A stretch of DNA of 22,394 bases from Oscillospiraceae bacterium. Its GTDB lineage: Bacteria > Bacillota > Clostridia > Oscillospirales > Oscillospiraceae. Below are positions 20,243-22,394 of the stretch, one piece after another (the first letter of the stretch is position 1; the number at the start of each line of letters is the position of its first letter). The notes under the pieces were generated by a model that saw nothing but the letters and a program-made list of their open reading frames with translations, had not been told where the DNA came from and did no database searches. Location of the stretch: NCBI GenBank assembly GCA_017501805.1, contig JAFVWG010000243.1, forward strand, positions 1-22,394. The letters run 5' to 3'. The position numbers were made by a program, and so were the translations under genes.

Positions 20243-22081
20243 ATGTGTGGAATTGTTGGCTATGTAGGTAAGGAAAAAGCCGCACCGATCCTTTTGGACG
20301 GACTGGCGCGGCTGGAGTATCGCGGCTATGACTCGGCAGGTGTCTGCGTAGCGGACGGAAGTGAGCTCCGTGTCTGCAAGGCAAAGGGACGTCTGCAGAA
20401 TCTCTGCGGTCTTTGCTCCGACGGAGAAACGCTTCCCGGTAAGCTCGGCATCGGACATACGCGCTGGGCGACCCACGGCGAGCCGAACGATATAAACTCC
20501 CATCCGCACCTGAGCCAGAACGGAAAGATCGCGCTGGTACATAACGGCATCATCGAAAACTATGCTGAGCTGAAGGCTTACCTGATGAAAAAAGGTATTC
20601 ATTTCGTCTCCGACACGGACAGTGAGGTCGTTGTCCAGCTCCTGGAGTACTACTATAAGAGATTTGACGGAGACCTGATGCGTGCGGTCTACCGCGTTCT
20701 TGCTACCATCGAGGGTGCTTATGCACTCGGGATCATCTGCGCGGACCGACCGGACGAAATGATCGCCGCGCGGAAGGATGCACCGCTCCTGCTCGGCTAC
20801 GGAGACGGCTGCAGCTTCATTGCTTCGGACGCGACTGCCATCATCAAATACACGCGCGAAGTCTCCTATATGGAGGATGGCGAGGTCGCTGTTCTGACAG
20901 CCGACTCCATCCGCGTCTTCGATGCACACCATGAGCCGATCGAGAAAGAGCATCATACGATAGACTGGGAGATCTCCGCTGCTGAAAAAGGCGGCTACGC
21001 ACACTTTATGATGAAGGAAATCATGGAAGAGCCGGAGGCGATCCGACGCACCATCAGTCCGCACGTCCGTGACGGAAAGATATTCTTCGAGGGGCTCTGC
21101 CTCACGCAGGAAATGCTTCGCGAAATGAGCAGGCTCTATATCGTCGCCTGCGGCTCAAGCTACCACGTCGGTATGGTCTGCAAGTATACCTTCGAAAAGA
21201 TGCTCCGCATTCCCGTGGAGGTACAGCTCGCTTCCGAGTTCCGCTACTGCAGGCCGATCGTGGACGATAAGACCCTGGTCATCATCATCAGCCAGTCCGG
21301 CGAAACGCTGGATACGATGGCGGCGCTGAGAGAGGCGAAGTCCCTCGGCGCGAGGATCCTCTCGGTCGTCAATGTGGTCGGAAGCTCCATCGCGCGTGAG
21401 TCCGACGATGTGCTCTACACCTGGGCCGGACCCGAGATCGCTGTTGCTACGACGAAGGCCTATGCCACGCAGCTGATCCTGATGGATATGATCGGTCTGT
21501 ACTTCGCGGATCTGCTGCAGGCGATCCCGAAGGAAGCGTACTCGGCGCTCGTTGAGGAATTGCAGACCATTCCCGATAAACTGGAAAGGATCCTCGATCA
21601 AAAGGAGACCATCCAGTACCACGCATCCAAGTATTTCAACCACAGCTCCGTCTTTTTCATCGGCAGAAACCTCGACTATGCCCTCGGACTGGAAGGCAGC
21701 CTGAAGCTGAAGGAGATCTCCTACATCCACTCCGAGTCCTACGCGTCGGGAGAGCTCAAGCACGGAACGATCTCTCTGGTCGAAGAGGGAACACTTGTCC
21801 TTGCCCTGAGCCTCTACAGCCCGCTTCTGGAAAAGGCTGTGAGCAATATCGTTGAGGTCCGCTCCCGCGGAGCGAATGTGCTTGCACTGACTACGGAGCG
21901 GGACCGTAAGGAGATATCCAAAAACGCGGACGGTTTGATCGTCGTGCCGGATACGATGGAAATGTTCCTTCCGTCACTCGGTGTTCTGCCGCTGCAGTTG
22001 TTTGCCTACTATGTTGCGCTTGAGCGCGGCTGCGATATCGATAAGCCGAGAAACCTCGCAAAGAGCGTAACTGTGGAATAA
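20243..22081 (+). CDS. glmS: Glutamine-fructose-6-phosphate aminotransferase (isomerizing)
   Basis: Makes glucosamine-6-phosphate from fructose-6-phosphate and glutamine, the entry to cell-wall amino sugars. The 612 residues start MCGIVGYVG, so the Ntn nucleophile Cys is exposed after Met removal. The glutaminase domain includes GLARLEYRGYDSAG and IGHTRWATHGEPND with SHPHLS. Two SIS domains follow: VACGSSYHVGM with ISQSGETLDT, and FFIGRNLDYALGLEGSLKLK with SYASGELKHGTISL. The end DKPRNLAKSVTVE is the conserved C-tail. I chose ATG 20243 because Cys must follow Met and AGGGAG (20229-20234) is eight bases upstream; a start 10 codons earlier would bury the nucleophile. Control by the upstream ribozyme is expected. 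Confidence 0.98.
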   Translation: MCGIVGYVGKEKAAPILLDGLARLEYRGYDSAGVCVADGSELRVCKAKGRLQNLCGLCSDGETLPGKLGIGHTRWATHGEPNDINSHPHLSQNGKIALVHNGIIENYAELKAYLMKKGIHFVSDTDSEVVVQLLEYYYKRFDGDLMRAVYRVLATIEGAYALGIICADRPDEMIAARKDAPLLLGYGDGCSFIASDATAIIKYTREVSYMEDGEVAVLTADSIRVFDAHHEPIEKEHHTIDWEISAAEKGGYAHFMMKEIMEEPEAIRRTISPHVRDGKIFFEGLCLTQEMLREMSRLYIVACGSSYHVGMVCKYTFEKMLRIPVEVQLASEFRYCRPIVDDKTLVIIISQSGETLDTMAALREAKSLGARILSVVNVVGSSIARESDDVLYTWAGPEIAVATTKAYATQLILMDMIGLYFADLLQAIPKEAYSALVEELQTIPDKLERILDQKETIQYHASKYFNHSSVFFIGRNLDYALGLEGSLKLKEISYIHSESYASGELKHGTISLVEEGTLVLALSLYSPLLEKAVSNIVEVRSRGANVLALTTERDRKEISKNADGLIVVPDTMEMFLPSLGVLPLQLFAYYVALERGCDIDKPRNLAKSVTVE

Positions 22082-22101
22082 AAAGAAAGAGAGTGATTTT
22101 T

Positions 22102-22293
22102 GTGAAAAAACTGTACCTTTCCACCAGAGATAAGAAGCTCGCGGGCGTCTGTGGGGGCATTGCTGAATATTTCAACATGGACTCCACCATCATCCGTTTG
22201 CTGTGGGTGCTCTGCTCCTTTGCATTCGGCTGCGGCATCCTTGCATATATCGTCTGCGCGCTGATCGTTCCCCGCGATACCCCCGTTGTCTGA
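22102..22293 (+). CDS. PspC-domain small membrane protein (GTG start)
   Basis: A 63-residue protein with one PspC domain. KKLYLSTRDKKLAGVCGGIAEYFNMD, seen here as KKLYLST, LAGVCGGIAEYF and DSTIIRLLWVL, is the family signature. One hydrophobic segment (about 35-58, LLWVLCSFAFGCGILAYIVC) follows. PspC proteins sit in the membrane; in enterobacteria PspC is part of the phage-shock envelope stress response, but stand-alone versions in Firmicutes have no settled role. The start at GTG 22102 gives the usual KKLY N-terminus, with GAGAG eight bases upstream; a GTG at 22093 is an alternative. It lies 20 bases after glmS and is probably cotranscribed. Confidence 0.87.
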   Translation: MKKLYLSTRDKKLAGVCGGIAEYFNMDSTIIRLLWVLCSFAFGCGILAYIVCALIVPRDTPVV

Positions 22294-22307
22294 TATAAAC
22301 CAATCAC

Positions 22308-22343
22308 AAAGCCCCGGACAAACAAGGTTTGTCCGGGGCCTTT
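22308..22343. terminator. Terminator after the glmS-pspC unit, possibly bidirectional
   Basis: A perfect 13-bp GC-rich stem (22311-22323 with 22327-22339) closes a three-base loop. AAA before and TTT after extend it past a bulged C. The plus-strand T-run is short. It separates the PspC gene from the convergent gene at the right edge. Confidence 0.8.
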
Positions 22344-22355
22344 CACATTGTATTA

Positions 22356-22394
22356 TCAGAAGTTGCAGTTGCGCTTGACGAGGTCGGTGCAGTC
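22356..22394 (-). CDS. C-terminal end of an unidentified minus-strand gene (partial)
   Basis: Only the last 12 codons and a TGA stop (22356-22358) are in the window. The residues read DCTDLVKRNCNF, with two Cys. It is open to the window edge and sits properly after a convergent terminator, which supports a real gene end. Twelve residues are too few to name a family. Confidence 0.45.
   Translation of the reverse strand, partial: DCTDLVKRNCNF

Noticed and set aside
19999..20271. A 90-codon plus-strand frame across the glmS leader.
   Set aside because: It lies on the ribozyme, whose conserved elements explain the sequence.
1..22394. Mobile elements, CRISPR arrays, tRNA or rRNA genes, or a defence island.
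   Set aside because: No transposase, integrase, direct-repeat array, cloverleaf or defence domain was seen; the genes are housekeeping in tidy operons.

Overview
The window looks like chromosomal core DNA of a spore-forming, fairly GC-rich member of the Clostridia (Bacillota). The evidence is a clear SpoIIID sporulation regulator, a glmS ribozyme, strong purine-rich ribosome binding sites (AGGAGG type), and Firmicute-type ThyA, GdhA and DAHP synthase. I cannot assign genus or species from sequence alone. I see no mobile element, CRISPR array, tRNA, rRNA or phage gene.

Region 1 (1-4801, minus strand) is an aromatic amino acid operon: DAHP synthase, tyrA, aroB, aroA and aroC. Every gene overlaps the next by a four-base ATGA. 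It starts from a strong promoter (TTGACG-17-TATGAT). Between promoter and first gene lies a 22-codon leader peptide with an F-A-F-Y-Y-F-F run, a hairpin whose first arm is those codons, and an intrinsic terminator just before the first ribosome binding site. This is the layout of a ribosome-mediated attenuator sensing Phe and Tyr, and it is the most interesting item here. aroC runs off the left edge, and its resemblance to the family is lost near base 86.

Region 2 (4837-7226, plus) is divergent from the aro operon: a three-gene ABC importer (lipoprotein, permease, short ATPase) of NitT/TauT type with unknown substrate. Region 3 (7234-10945, minus) is proB-proA followed by a YtcJ-like amidohydrolase. 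Region 4 (10956-12294, plus) is glyA with its own promoter and terminator. Region 5 (12300-13840, minus) is gdhA with a leader of about 155 bases.

Region 6 (13931-17782, minus) is thyA-folA-spoIIID-serC-serA, five collinear genes ending at a UUCG-loop terminator. A sigma-E-like promoter sits between folA and spoIIID, so serine synthesis may be read through from the sporulation regulator. Region 7 (17799-19982, plus) pairs a DEAD-box RNA helicase with a divergent DprA/Smf protein. Region 8 (19983-22343, plus) is a glmS ribozyme, glmS and a small PspC-domain membrane protein. The last 39 bases hold the C-terminal end of an unidentified minus-strand gene.

Most of the content is nitrogen and amino acid metabolism (aromatics, proline, glycine, glutamate, serine), plus thymidylate/folate and cell-wall precursor supply.
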